NCBI GenBank assembly: GCA_038373885.1
Contig: JAWZYV010002522.1
Coordinates: forward strand, 186,001-250,000
Length of the DNA: 64,000 nt
Source of the DNA: Cheiracanthium punctorium
Lineage: Eukaryota > Arthropoda > Arachnida > Araneae > Cheiracanthiidae
Reading direction: 5' to 3'
The position numbers and the translations under genes were made by a program. The notes under the pieces are model-generated. The model was not told where the DNA came from, did not search any database, and was given only the letters and a program-made list of their open reading frames with translations. Within the stretch, counting starts at the first letter, position 1; every line of letters begins with the position of its first letter. Positions 11,901-26,900 of the stretch are shown here, piece after piece.

Positions 11901-14900
11901 AACTCAATTTAGCAGGCCACAGCACACAGAGACTCTTTTAATGCTCTTTAGTGTCCAACATTTTTCCTTTTCCTTCCATGCCTCTTCTTCCTACAGGGAT
12001 GAAGGCATACAGTATGAACCTGTTTTGACACTATGTAAAAATACTATTAGTTAAAATGGGTCCATTCATGCAAACGTGATCGATTACAAAAGTCCCTTCA
12101 TGGAAAGTGGATAAATTAAAATGATTCTTTCATGAAACTGCGCAAATGAAATCAGGGTTCCTACAGGTACTTACTAAAATTCTGAACATTTAAAAAATTG
12201 TCTTAAAATGTCCTATTATATGAGATATGCAAGAGAACTTATTTCTGTATTTAAAAATTAAGACCACTTTTAAAATATCGGAAGATTTTATACCAAAATT
12301 TCAAAAGTTTGAAATTTTAGCAAATCTGTGATCCTTCTGGATTAAAAGTGAAGCCTTTCCCATACATTTAATTGGTTAATGCCCTTTGAGAAATATTTTA
12401 TATTTTTCATTTTGTCTGTTTTCTTTTCTTCGTGTGAGTTTAGTTGACTTCAAAGGTTCGCTTCAACTATTTGTTTTCAGTTGATACAGTGAGAAAGCTC
12501 AATCGAAGCACAGGCTCATGTTTTACTTTTAGATATAGGGAAAGAATGGGGTTTCCTTAGTTATATCTAAATACTTTTGAGTGGATTCCATCGTCATTTC
12601 ATCCATACTGCATATCTTCTAATATTGGTAATTACATTTAATAAGTACGTAGTTACAAATTATTCCAAGACATTGCTAGCTGTATATATGCAGTTGTTGT
12701 TCTTGATGTTATTAACTGTTTTAGATACTTGCAAGTCTTTCCTGTGCAATTACTCAGTTTAATTGGCTTTTTTTACTATAGATTATTCCTAATTATTACG
12801 TACATTTTTTAATGATGCAGAAATAATATAGCAAAATGACTTTTCGCAAATCTTTAAATTTCAGCAATTTCTGAAAATTGAGCAGTTTGCAATATTAAAA
12901 GGAATTTAGCATCAGTGTTTTTTTCCAGGGTTGAGGGGGGGGGCAGATTTTAATGGGTGAAAATAGCAAATATTAAAATATTTTCTCTTTAACTCAAGGT
13001 CTGTACAGAGACGAAACAATGTGTATAAGTTTATATGCACAAATTCTAACATATGCCATACAAGCTTAAATTTGAATGAACTTTAACTCAAACATACAGG
13101 ATGTCCAACAAATAACACCCTGATTTCAAAGTTAAAAAACTCAAAAATAAGGATTAATAGAAGGGTGCAGTAAATGGTATGTTTGTTATTTAAGCTGTAA
13201 AAATTTTATACAGAAGTTTCGAAATAGTAATTACAAAAACTGCTAACAGATGCCACTGTAATCGCAGACCTTCATATTCTTCCGATCTGACTCAATGTGA
13301 CTACTTCCTGAAGTGCACATTAACCCTCTAATGCCCATGGTAGCATTTATGCTACCACACATTATGCGTCCACAGATAGCATCATTAATGGATGGAAAAT
13401 ATTTTAGAAGAAACATGAATGAAGTCGAAAAGAACATTTCCAATAATAAATTTTGCTACTACTTTAATAATATTTAATATGAAGGTAAAATTACTAATTC
13501 TCATTTATATGTAAGAAAATATATGGTTTTTCACTAGATACAAAATAACTCTTTAAAAAGTTTAGTGTTTATTGTTCAGACGAATTCAAAAAACTTTTCA
13601 CAATTTTTTATCATCTTTATTATATTTGATTGAAAAGAACATCATTTAAACGAAAAATTAATTTTTTGATTGAGAATTTCTTACAGTGGGTATTAGAGCG
13701 CAAAAAAAAAAAAAAACTGTCTACTAGAACCATCCCAATATGCTAGGTGAGCTTGAATCGTCAATTGGTTCGCATGTGAATCTATTTCCATTGAAACATT
13801 ACCGGCTGTGATGACAAATTTCATTATTCGTTTGCGCCACCTCTGTATGTCATAAAGATAGACATTTGAAAAGATAGTGCTGTGACTGCTTGCAGAGAAT
13901 AAATTTATACTTATACATGCTGATCGTCAATCAATTTTGACATGCAGCACCATCTGTTCGCAGTGGTATATGCAAGGAGGCGATTACAAGTTCTAATCTC
14001 CCTTCTCAAAGATTATTTAACATAAGATTCGTTTAATTTTTATCTTAAAAACACCTTTTAACATAAAGATTACCTCCATAATCCCCCTCCCCCTCAAATG
14101 AAGTCTGTGCAAGCCACTATATGTTAGTAGCTATTGTAGCTACTATTTTTTTCTAAACTTCTGGATAAAATTTTTACAGGTCACATAATAAACATACTGT
14201 TTACTGCATTCTTTTATTGATCTTTGTTTTTAAGATTTTTGTTTTGGAAATGGATATTATTTGCTGGACACCCTGTACATAATTGCAAAGAAGAAAAGCA
14301 AGTATAATTTAACTGAATTTTTAAGATGTCCATGTGAAACACATTATAGAAAATACTTTCAAAAACTTTTTTTTATGAATAATATAATAATACTTTATTA
14401 TTCGTACTGTATTATATCAATTATTTCTGTAGCATTACAGATTTTGAATTTTTACTTAACGTGCCTGACCAATAGCTTGATGCTAGACCAGTGGTTCCCA
14501 ACTGGTTATACATGAACAAATTCAAAGTATCTTGCGAGGCAGGTTGTAGTTGAAAAAAATTGTTCATATAAAAACATGCTAATAAATCGCATTAACCCCC
14601 AAAAGGAAGAATTTGAGTGTGTATACACTCTCAGGATTTTCTTACTCAAGTTTAGAATTTTGTGTTTATAATGTATACATTTTTATTTTTATTATTCAAA
14701 AATAATTTTTGACTATTTAATTTTATCACTACATTTCCCGCATAGTTTTTCATAAGATTTCTTCTATTTAATTTTTTAAATACTTTTATGAGGCTTTAGC
14801 TAATCCAATTATAAGCCATCTCATAAAATCATGGCTTGAATTGAAATTACTTCAATCTAAATATATGTGAAATTTTTCTTACTAAATTTACTTAGTTTTG

Positions 14901-17900
14901 TAACCACTGAACTTGTTCAAATGTTGAAAACCTGCATTTTGAAGTGAATAGTAAATAGCTCAAATTCCATGTAACTACATTTTTAGAAATTTATGTACCT
15001 ATCAGCTGATAGATTCTCACACTTCTTAAAATTCGCAGCATAATTTACTCTTTTTTTGCAGCTTGAAATCAATCGACCTCGTGTGCATGAAGAAACTGGA
15101 TAGTAAAGTGAATATAATTCCTATTATAGCCAAAGCAGATACAATATCAAAAGTTGAGTTGCAGAAGTTCAAAATAAAGGTATAATACTTGTTTTTGACT
15201 CCTTAGCTTAAAATAAATAAACGAAAACTTTTTTAAAAATGTCCTGTTTGTTGCTGAAAAGTATTCGCAAATATATAAACTTCTACACTTTCCAAGTTGA
15301 TTGAACACTTCTTAATTTTTATGTACAGCCATGTGATTTGATGTATTTCTTGAATAAGACGAAAATTTCAATAAGTTCAAAATATTGCAGAGTAAATATT
15401 TATAAATCTGGGCAGTAGGTTGAATGTGGTGGTACTAAAGGAAAACAAAGTTCTTACAAGCGACTTTGCTTCAAGGACCTGTGCACATTATTTTTTCTTT
15501 TGCAAGTGAATTCAAAAATTGGAGCATTCACAGAAAGAATAAAATCAGATACATTTTTTAGTTATGTGGAAAATGTTATTCATTTATAATTTTACCCTAG
15601 TTGTTTGTTTTTTGCATGAATGAGATCACTGATTAAAAAGAAAATTAAATGTTAATGAACTGAAGTTTTTGTTATTTTAAGCTAAATGACTGTTTTTTAC
15701 CTAAATCCACATTCAGCTAGTCAATTTTTACTACAGATCTCAAAATTTTACAACTTTGTTGATATTGCATATTGCTCTGCTTACTTGAAAGCAAGTAGCT
15801 GAATTTTCGATTGTATGCCAGTGAGTAGGCATTGGTAAGTTTCTTACCACCTACTAAACAATAAGCCCTTCTAGCGTGTAACAAATAAAGGTTATGGGCT
15901 AAATTTTTTAAGAGCTTGTTTTTCTGACCGAATTCAGTCATTGCTAGTTTGGTAGAATAGCCCCCCTTTTCCCCCCCTTTAAAATATATTGGGTAATTTC
16001 AGTCAAGGGGGGGGGGGTTGTAAATATACTTAATTTTTTTAATTGCAATTTTCAAAACTTTTAAATTGAGAAAAAAAAAGTTAAACCGTAAGTCATTAGA
16101 GATAGTATATTTTTTTTTAAAAAGGGGGGGGGAGAGCCTTAGCTACTGCATATGCTATCACAAAGCTCAACACTCAAAATTATGAGATGTGGTGAACAAA
16201 CATAAAGTTTGTTCTAATGGAAAGGAATGTGTGGGGTGCCGTTAATGGAACTGAGAAAGCCCATACACACCCCTTAATGCCAAGATGTGTGAGACCTCCA
16301 AAATTGTTTATGGCGTTATCGAGTTATATGAAAAGTCTTGAAGAATTTAATAAAATAAGGTCTCCTTCTCCCTCCATGAGGAGTGTAGAAGAATTCTTGA
16401 TAGTCAGAAATCCTGTGATTGCGTGGGAGTTGTTAGCTAAATATTTCCACCCAGATACAAGGAGAAATCATATGATGAATTTCCCAGACTTATGTGAAGC
16501 AAGAATGGTATTAGATGCTAATGTTAATGAAGATTTTTAATAAATTTAAAGCTATTGACTCAGAGATCAGTAAGAATTATTAAAGTGTCCAACTGTTATG
16601 CTACTCCAGGGGTCGAAATTTGCAGTTGCCTGCTTGCCCGAGGCAATCGAATATTTCAGTGGGCAAGTAAAACAAAATATTTGGTTGCCTGGGGCAATCA
16701 AAAAAGTTTGTTCATTTTTTTGGCTTAAGAAATGTTTTGCTGCTACACCAGTAGCAATAAGCATGCTTTTTCAATCACTGAAGAGCAGATTTAAAGATAC
16801 ATCAATCACTGAATTTATGAACTCTTAGAATGTTAAAATTTGGCTCAGAAAGTATGAAGAAACATACATGACAAAGAAATCATCCAGTGTATCATAATAT
16901 TTGAAGCTGTTTTGCTAGAAAACAACTGTTCACTTGAAAGCATCATATGTGAATGGTCAACTTTAAACAGTTTTTGTACATAAAATACATGGATGTTTCT
17001 AAATGTAATTAGAATTCATAAAAAGACGTGGATATACCATATTTACCCACGTATATGTCGATCCCGCGTACAAGTCGACCCCCCACTTTCTTGATAAAAA
17101 AATTTGAATTTTTTCAAATCCCGCGTATAAGCCGATCCATCACTTTCTCGATCAAGAAACTTTAATTTTTTTAAATACATTTATTCAAAATCATCTGTAA
17201 AAAAAAGAAAGTACTATATATACATTAATAAAGATAATAACAATACAAAAGTAGTATACAAAATTAAACTGATGATAAGGAATAATAATAATATGACACT
17301 TCTGATAGTATGATATGGAAAAATACTAATATACTAAGTTAAACTGATTAAAGATCCGATTCAATATCTGACTCAAACAATTAAAAAAATTCCTTCCTCG
17401 TCATTGCCTCATCATGTACGGGTTAGGATCCCTTAGAAAGACCTCCACGGGGGGCAGGGGCACCTTACCCTTTGGTCTAGAGTCCACCTGCTATCTAATT
17501 GGCCATAATCCAACAAGAACAACAACATGATACACGCTTTCAATCTTTGTATTGCTACATTCTTCCTGGTATGAAAATATACCTGAAAAGACATCATTGT
17601 GTTATGGAATGCTGGAAGAGATCATTTATCTTATAAAAGGGCATTTTTGACTTCTGATTAAGAAAAAAAATTAAAAATTAAGGATCCTCGTATAAGTTGA
17701 CCCCCAACTTTAAAGCCTTTTTTTTTGTCTGGAATTTCTCAACTTATACGCGGGTAAAATCGGTAGATAATTTTTCATTTTTGATAGACTTGCTTCTTGT
17801 CTTCCAACTCAGAGTGCAGATTGGAAGCGAGGTTTCTCTGCCATGAAAAGGATTAAAAATGATTGGCGGAGCAAACTATGTTCTGTTGTTACAAAAGCTG

Positions 17901-20900
17901 TAGTAAGAATAAGAATAACATTATCATAACAGATATCAAAGATTTTGATCCGGAAGAAGCCATAAGCATGTGGTTAAATGCAAAGCTGAGAAAACCATAT
18001 CACAAACTTTATAAAAAGCAAAATCTAATATAGGATTCAGACAATCCTCTGTTAATGAAGATATGGGTAATAAATGATGCTAATGAAGATAGTGGTACAG
18101 AAGAGAGCTGTACAACCGATGGTGTTAAAAGTAGTGAATACCACTGATACAAATTTATTCCTATTTTTATTACCGAATAATGGCAACTTTATGAATAAAC
18201 ATTTGACAATTTAACTTTCACTGTAACATTTATTATTCATTGTATTTGTTTTGCATTGTTAAACTTTAAAAAAAATTTTGCTTAATGAAAATTTCTTCCG
18301 ATGAAGTTTTAAGGCCTTCAGAACCATTTCATTACAAAGTATTGGGTAGGACTCTTACCCTTTTGGGAATACAGAGCCCTACCCAATACAGAGAGGATAA
18401 CGGTAAAGTTTGGATTAATCAATGCTCTTACATTGAAGAAGTTTGCGAGCAATTTAAAATCCCCCCTAACTTCTCTCCCAATTGCAAAATGTTAGGTTTT
18501 TTTTCAAAAACATCTTGCCCTTCTAACAGCAGATAAAATAGCAGAAATGTCTAAACTGCCATATGGAAGTACTAGAGGATGCTTATCTTTTATATGAAGT
18601 TGAACTCGCCTGGATATTTCCTATGCTGTCAACATTTTCAGCCAATTTTAGTCAAACCCAGGTATGTCCCATTAGATGGTTTACTAAGACTGTTAGGCTA
18701 TGTAGTGAACACTGTAGGACTTTCCCATGACTTATCCTTTAAGCAGCCCCAGATAATTGTATACTCAGATGCTGATTTTGCCGTAAACAGAGATGACAAG
18801 ATGTCTGTCAGGGGTCAGCTTGTGCTACTAGGAAACTTCAACATAGGTTGGCAGACATACAGAGAAAAGTGTTAGTCTGTCAATTATGGAGGCCGAGTTT
18901 GTGTCCATGATGGAGGCAGCAAAAGAAATTATTTGGTTTAGCAGTATTTTTAATGAGTGTTATGAAAAATGGGATGCGACAGGTGAACAGATGACTCCCA
19001 TTTTGTATGCCTATAATCAGGCTACAACTGACTTTATCAAATTGTCAATATAGAATTATAGGTCAAAACACACACCACCGTGGGGCGTTAAGCTATTTTT
19101 TTATCTGTGATTTGTATAATACAAATAAGTTTTCTCTGCATTTTGTGCGCAGTAAGTCTAACCTTGCCAATACTTTTACAAAACCTAAAAAGCAATCTAG
19201 TACCTAGTGCATGTATTATTTTAGTGTCTTTTGTGAACCATTCTCTTTGGTGAAATGAAATGTGAGAATTTGAGAGCTCAACATTTTTTATATATTAATA
19301 TTAACTGTGGATACATACAAATTTACTAACCTAATGGTCTTTGCAAAGTGTTGTACATGTATATCAAAAGTAGTGTTTTTTTCTGACCTTTATATGTGTG
19401 TTGTGTGAATCGGGGCCCCATATGAGAGTATGAATGAACTTGTGTGAAAAAAAATTGCTAAAGGTGCATTTTCAAGTATGATTTGGTCGTTGAAAATGGG
19501 TCATGATACTCGTCATAAAGTTACTTAAATATGATGTACATGTAATGAAATATTTTTTTAATATATATGTTTTATTTACATATGGACTTTTAAAGACGTG
19601 GACTTTTTTTGTGCTATCCAAGGAGTTGTTACAGACTGTTGAATTAATGTACTAACTTGCATTTTGTACTTATACAGTTACATTGCTACCTTTGTTTAGA
19701 AATAAATACATTAGTTTGTAACAGGTTGCTGGAGTTACTCTTGTGCTTGTAGTTTTAAATTTTTTTATGCCAGTGAGAGGGGGGGGGGCTTTGTTGGCCC
19801 AGTACTAAACCCGGTTGCATTTCTAGTTTATAGAACTGCTAATTCCAGTTTAGTACCAGTTTTAAGTTCTTACTTTAATTCTCTGTTCTAAATTTAAATC
19901 TCTTAAGAAGATTGTTTATATTCATTTTTAAGTTAAAGCTGTTTTCCTGGCTCAAATGCTTTTAGTTTAGCAGTGATATGGCCATCTTGTTTTGTCTCGG
20001 CATGACATTGAACTGGCCAGCTTGTGCAGCTGGCCCCTGATGTAATTCAGAACTGACATCACATGAAGCATTCTGCATGATCGGTGTACACATTTTCTGC
20101 TCACCTATAGTAGGTGTATCCAGACTTCGTTTGCAGTTGTATTTAAACAGCAGCTGCTGCGATATTGGCAAGTGATGTATCAGTTAAGCTTCATTTTCTC
20201 CAATACATGAATGAATGTTTAAAGTATGTTTGATACAGTGTTATGTTACTGGTGAGGGTAACCTGCATCAATATGAGGGAAACAGGATATACTTAGTTTT
20301 AAATGAATCTCTGGTGTCCTGCAGAATGAAAGTAAATTTTTTTTCATTGAGTTGTTGATTTGTGATAGCCATACATTCAGTTTCTTGTATAAATAATCTT
20401 GAGATTGAATATTTCTTAGTGCAATAGACTTTTTAATATGTTCCTGTACCTAATCATTATTTTTGTATAACTTATTTTAACATAACTGATTGTTAATAAA
20501 CTGAAATTTGTTATTTTAAAAAAACTAAATGACTGTTTGTTGAGTTTCAAACCTATATCCACATTCAGCTAGTCAATTTTTATTACAGTTTTCTAAATTT
20601 TACAGCTATGCTGATATTGTGTATTGATCTGCTTACTTGAAAGCAAATAGCTAAATTTTCAATTGTATGCTAGTGCGTGGGCATTGGTAAGTTCCTTACC
20701 ATTCACTAAACAATAAACCCTTTTAGGGTGTAACAAAGGGAAGTGTCAGATTCCGGGAATGCATGTAGAGTTCTGAAGGGAGAAAGATGTAAACTTGGAT
20801 ATTCAGACTGTGGCAGATGTCAAGAGTTCTGGAGAGAGGCACTGTTGATTATTTAATATACCACTTGTTATAAGTAGAAGCTGAGTTTGGAGACACTGAG

Positions 20901-23900
20901 AAAACTGACTGGAAGGAGGAGTCTCAGACTCTGGAGTGGCATGCTGAGTTCTGGAAAGGGGGAAGAAGTTATGAGTCGGAGTCCCAGACTACAGCAGGTG
21001 ACACTCGGGAGTTTTGGGGGAGACACTGGTGTCTGGTTGAAGTTGCACTTGTTAAAAGATATCGGAGCTGTTTGTTGACGGCACTGGAGCACTGGGAGGG
21101 AAGTCTCAGTCTCCGCCATGGCACACAGAGTTCCGAAGGAGAAGAGAAAGTTTGCATGGAGTTCCAGACTCCAGTAGGTAATACACAAAGTTCTAGCTGG
21201 AGACAGTGAAGTTTGCATGAAGAATCACTTTTGGATTGAGGACAGGGCAGAGTCCCTGACTCCGGAAGAGGAAGCACAGAGTTTTGAGGTGTGATGTGAG
21301 GGCTTTAGAGGGGTCACAGGACCATAAAGATTCCTAGAGGCCGATTGAAGAACTGTGGTTAGTGATTACAGGGGCACAGAGGCAGGGTTTTTAGCAGGCG
21401 AATCAATGTAATTATAATCTTTGTGTCTTACAGTCCCTGTGTGATTTCAAAGTAGTCTTAAATAACATGTTTAAAATGATTATTACTGTGAAATTATGAG
21501 CCCATTTTTTTTTCCCGCATAATATTGTTGAAACTGCTGAATTGTTGGGTTTTGTATGCTTAAAAGTCCGTTGTGTAGAAAATTCCATTAACTAGTCAAA
21601 TTTTATTGGTTCTAGAGATTCAGTAACCTTCAGTACATAATTCACAAGCAGGAACTCTATTTGCAGCAGTTAGCTGATCCTTGGAGACTTCCTGAAATAC
21701 TGTATTTCGCCTACAATAAAATCCTTCCGCAGGCTAAAACTTCAGTGCAATTCTCGAGCAGAACTCTAACTGCTCCTCAGCATGCAGCAATAAAGAATTC
21801 ACAAACAGATTTCAAAATCCAGCTACATAAATGTGAAGCCATGAAGTTTCCAGTCACAAAATAGCATAGAAAGATATGGCTCTCAAGACGAACTCTACAA
21901 GAGACAATTCAAAACTGAGTTGAAGATTTCCCTCTTCTAGTCATACCTTTTGGCGTGATTTCTAGCAATTTTGAGGTAATTTCATTTCTGGAAAATTCCC
22001 TATTTATCACATCAATCGTGTGATACAATTGTGGGAAAACAAACATTACAGGCCTCATTAATAAAATTTTGTCAAATGTCATCAAACTTGGTGGTTTTTG
22101 ATTAGATGTTACCAAATTCGGTTCAATTATAAGCCGCCAGAACTTAACTCAGCTTTCCAATATCACCAATATATTTTACAAGAAGCCACCACACCTAATA
22201 TCATCCTCTGAGAAAATTAGTTCCCTATCTTGCATTCTAGTTAACCAGTTTACATGCAATAAAATACAAAATTGATTGATTTGATGTGTAGAATACAAAA
22301 TTTGGACTAAATTAACTTCCAGAAAAATAGATCACCCTGAAAATTCATAACAATATTAAATTTTTCCAGTGTTATTCTTTATAATGCAGTACTTCTATAA
22401 GTCCCAGGCGATTATGTTATAATCTGTGCCTACTGTTCTAAAAGAATGTTATGAATTATTTCTCAGTCTGTTTTTTTTCCAAAATTGTCAATGCTGCCTT
22501 TGATAGGCAGTGAAACTAAAGAAATATGTCAAATAATTTTAAATTAACATGAAGTTTGCAATTCAAAATTAAAATAATTATCACGGAAAACTTATAGAAA
22601 CGGTCTATGTTTTAACTTACGAAAACAGTCCAGGTAGTAGTTCCCATCAATACAGCACCATATGAACAGGGGTTTTCTGCAATGAACAGTGTTGAAACAA
22701 CTTTTCCTTCATCAATTAAAGAAGAGTCATGATCATAGATGATCTAATGATGGTAAAATGTAATGTAGTGTCCATTGATGATTATGTTCCAGGTTCTGCG
22801 ATAACTGGTAGAATGATATAAAAGATGGGGGGAAAGAAAAAAAATATATTTACTCAATAGTAAGTGACAATTGCTAATTGACAGTAAACAAAAATTGTAA
22901 TAATGATTAAAAGTCCTCAAATTTCTTATTGTCTTTTCTTTTCTTATTATTCTTTGTCTCCTTGCCGTGAAAAATTAAGTAATTTAAATAAATTTAATGT
23001 TTCATTATCACAGATGTGGCTGTTAGATTTTTGTCTAAGAGGCTGGTAAAAAAATAAGCTTTAACAGCCACCATGGCGTGTGAAAATTTTTCACTTTGGA
23101 GAGGGTTAAAGTGATTTATTTGTTTAATGTCCTTGGAAGAAAAGTAGATGAAAAATTTCAAAAACTTGTGATCTAAATGATAATCACAATGACTAGCTTG
23201 AAAATTGCAGATAAATTACATAAAATATTTAAAATTTTGTTTCCTTTGATCAATAATTTTTTTCTCTCTATTATATTTTCATAGATAATGAGTGAGTTAG
23301 TCAGTAATGGTGTTCAGATATACCAGTTTCCCACTGATGAAGAATCTGTGTCAGAAATAAATTCCACAATGAATGTAAGTATTTTCTATTTGATTTTATG
23401 TAAGAATATTACAGTAGAGTCCTGCTGTTCCAAACTTATTGGAAGAACCACTGTCCGGTTTAGCAGGTATTCAAACTAGGCGAATTTCATGAATAATATC
23501 AATGCATTGACTTGTTAAGGCATTGGAATTGTATAAATGGAACAGACATGTTCAGTAAGTAACCAGCTTTTGTTCCAATCTGGCTTCAGGCCTAAATAAA
23601 TGTACTTTTTTCTCGAACATCTTTTAAATTTCTTTTGTTTTTAAGTTTAACAAAAAAAAAAGCATTTTTTCTTGTTCAGAAGAAGTGGATTTTCTGAATA
23701 ACGGTACTCTACTGTAGTTAAATATTGCTTTACTTTTTTAATATGCAATTCTTTATATTGTGTTTGACTATATACATTGAACACACTACGCTTTAAAAAA
23801 ATACTAAATAATTGCCCTTCCAAAATTAAAAATATTAGGTTGTAATGAAAGTTTCCCGCCACCACAAACATCGTCAGCACACAGTTCGCGTTGGCATATT

Positions 23901-26900
23901 TGCTCATATTTTTTCTAATGATTTTTGGCATTTGAACCAAAGAGACTTACTTTATAACACTGCATTGTGAAATCTGTAAAAAACATCGTTATCATTAAGT
24001 ACAAGGTGTCTCAAATGGAACTATCACAGATTAGAATCATTATTTACTTCCACTTCTGTTCAGGGTTTCTACGGACCTGGAAAGTCAGGAAATATCAGGG
24101 AAATGAGTTTTGGTCAGGGATTTGGGGGAAAAGTCAAGGAAATTAGCAGAAATTGAAGAAAGGTCAGGGAAATGCAAGAAAAATTGAATTTTGCGGTCAA
24201 GAAAATATTTGCTGTTTGAACCTAAGTCTAAAAATTGTTTTATTTTCATTTTCTCATTTAATCTTATAAATAAGTGTGTTTTTTTATGAGCATATCTTGT
24301 GCAGTTGAAATATGCCAAATTTTATCCTAAATTATTATCGAACATGGTTTTTGTTTGAATCAAGTGATGTCAAATAAGATTCTTGTATATATTAATTTTA
24401 TTATTATTTGTAAAAAAAGGGGGCAAAATATATAAAATATTAATTAAAGGATGGTAATGTTAAAAATAGAAATGCAAAATTCAGGAAAGCATGCTAGATA
24501 ACGTCAGGGAAGAGCGTGATAGATGTCAGGGAAGCAAAAGCTGTGAAATCTGTAGAAACCCTGCTGTTGCAAAAAGTTAGCTACAGGATGTCAACAAATT
24601 ATGTGTATACAGCTTTAAGTACTATTACTGTTCTATCATGTGACACTGTGCAGGTTTGATACCGGAGGTACAAAAACAAGGACTATGACATTCGAAAAGC
24701 AGAGAGCTCCAGCTGGCCTATTGATGTTGATGAGGACAGCCTGTGCGAACTAGTGGAAGAAGATCAGTATTCAATCACTCGACAGTTATCTAAGGAGTTA
24801 GAAGTTAGTTTTTGAAGCAGAGATTTGGCAGAAAACTTTCTTTACAACCTGATAGTAATTTTCCCATCATATATTTTTTAAATCCCTTAACTGGCACTGA
24901 TTTGATATACCAACACCAAATTCTATGACTTTCACCATTTGCCACAAAAATGTATAAACATTGGACAGATTCCTTTCTTCTGTTTCATAAATATTTTTTC
25001 TACTAAATGCTAATAGATAACAAAGAAATGGGGAAAATTTTAAATTGTTTATAAAATTAATATTGAAAATTTATTAAACATGTCTCACATTAAGAAGTTG
25101 ATGAAAATGCTTGTCTTCCAAAGGATTAAAAGTTCAACTGTCGCATATCTTGAAGCTTCTGTTTCATGTAATTTTTGATTATTTAGTTTCGACTAGGTTT
25201 GGCAAATTTAATCATTGTTATCCTCAAGTTTACTGTTTCACTTCTTTTGATATTATTTTGTCAGCTTTAAAAGCAGAAGAAAAAATAAATGAATTTATCG
25301 TAAAAATTGTCTATTTGTTAATTTTAAAGTATACTGTTTCATTGTCTTGACTTTTAATGCTGTTTACTATAATTTGATGCTGTTGAAACATTTAGGCTCT
25401 TCTTCCTTTTGCTGTTGTTGGCAGTACTGATTTTGTTCGTGTAGGAAATAAAGTTGTTAGAGCTCGTCAGTATCCTTGGGGTACTGTAATTGGTAAGCAT
25501 TGCATAGTGTAATTAGTCTTTTATTTAACACTTTATTATAGCATTTAACTTGTGGTATCTGTTTTGATTTTATTGTTTAATATGAAGTCATTGCTTTTTT
25601 TAGTCACCTAAATTACCATAGCAGTGTCACAGCTATTCTAATTGCTTGAAATCATGAATTTATGCATTTTGAGCAAAACATGCACCCAAACTGAAAATGT
25701 ACCTAATATATTCCTACAACAGCAAATATTAACATTCAGCATTTTTTATTTAAAAATATCTAAATAAATCGCTTTATCTGCATGTATGATGTAAGGCTGC
25801 CGAAAGGTAAAGCCAAAAATAGTTTTTAACTTTTTTTGGACTTGAATATTGTTTTTTACTTTGAGCCCCCTTTTAAAAATAAATTCTGCATAAATTTTAT
25901 ATTTTGAACTCATTGTCTTGTTTGATTTTTTTTTCACCATATTGAGAACACACAAAGCAAACTGTCTTAATCTAAAGTGTACATCTGAATCTACTGAATT
26001 AACTTTCCAGAATTCCATGCAAAGCTTTAAGGCATGGCCACTGTTACTTTTGATTTTTCCCGAACTTGCTTTGCTAACACATACCAGAGATATGGTTAGG
26101 AAGAAACTTCTGAAGCCATTTCCTGCAATTAGAAAAGCATAGAATATTGTAGCATTATCAAAATGTTGGACATGGATCACAATAGTCAGTCCATACCACA
26201 AAATACGCGTTTTGGCAGGCTTGAACCATGTCCGTTAAAAGAAAATGTGAATCGATTTTATCATATTTCGATCGTATTGTATATAATCGATTGTATGTTG
26301 TGTTAAGACTTGGGCCTATGTCTAAAACCTAAATATTGTGACATCAGCTGATATTTGTTGAGCAGATGATATTCACCAACTTTGCCTTCATAAACATTGG
26401 GTGTATAGTACTTATGATTAATTGCAGTACTTTCACTGATATTTTTCTTTCTTTTAGTCCGTTAATCATTATACTCTTAAACAAAATTTATTTGGCCACC
26501 TGTAGTTTCATTCCAAGACTAATTTTTAAATACTTTTAATGTAGCGTAAGTTGGAGCAGCATGAATGTACTATAATACTTAATAGTATACATAAAAGCTA
26601 GGGTGCCAAGAAACGATGAAGTTTAAATATTTTAGTTATATCTTTTAAAAATATTGCACTTCGGTATGGTGATTATCTACAAAGAATATTAGGACATAAA
26701 AATTATATTTATCACTTCCTCAAAAGCATTTGAAATTTATTATATTAACTAATTTAAGGGCAATTTATTTACATGACAAAACTGTGCAAAAACTCCTCAT
26801 TAAAAACCATGTATGCACAATTTTTGAAGGCAGGTGAACTGTTAAGAGGAAATTACATTTTTTATAAGCAGCAACTCAATGTCCAGTGGAACTTATCACA

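Larger units (their letters stand above)
16607..18150 (+). mobile_element. hAT-like element, right end missing
   Basis: A hAT-type end CAGGGGTCGAAATTTGCAG starts at 16607, and a hAT C-terminal dimerisation remnant lies at 17786-18148 in the same orientation. No matching right end was found, so the element is truncated or rearranged. A different terminal-repeat element (17055-17765) has inserted between the two parts. Confidence 0.5.

Noticed and set aside
24655..24815. Coding-looking stretch between septin exons d and e
   Set aside because: Considered as an extra septin exon, but it matches a mariner DNA-binding region, and known septins join the flanking exons directly.
25746..26201. 151-codon open frame on the - strand
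   Set aside because: No recognisable domain, overlaps an equally open + strand frame, lies in a septin intron, and the composition suggests an unknown repeat, not a gene.
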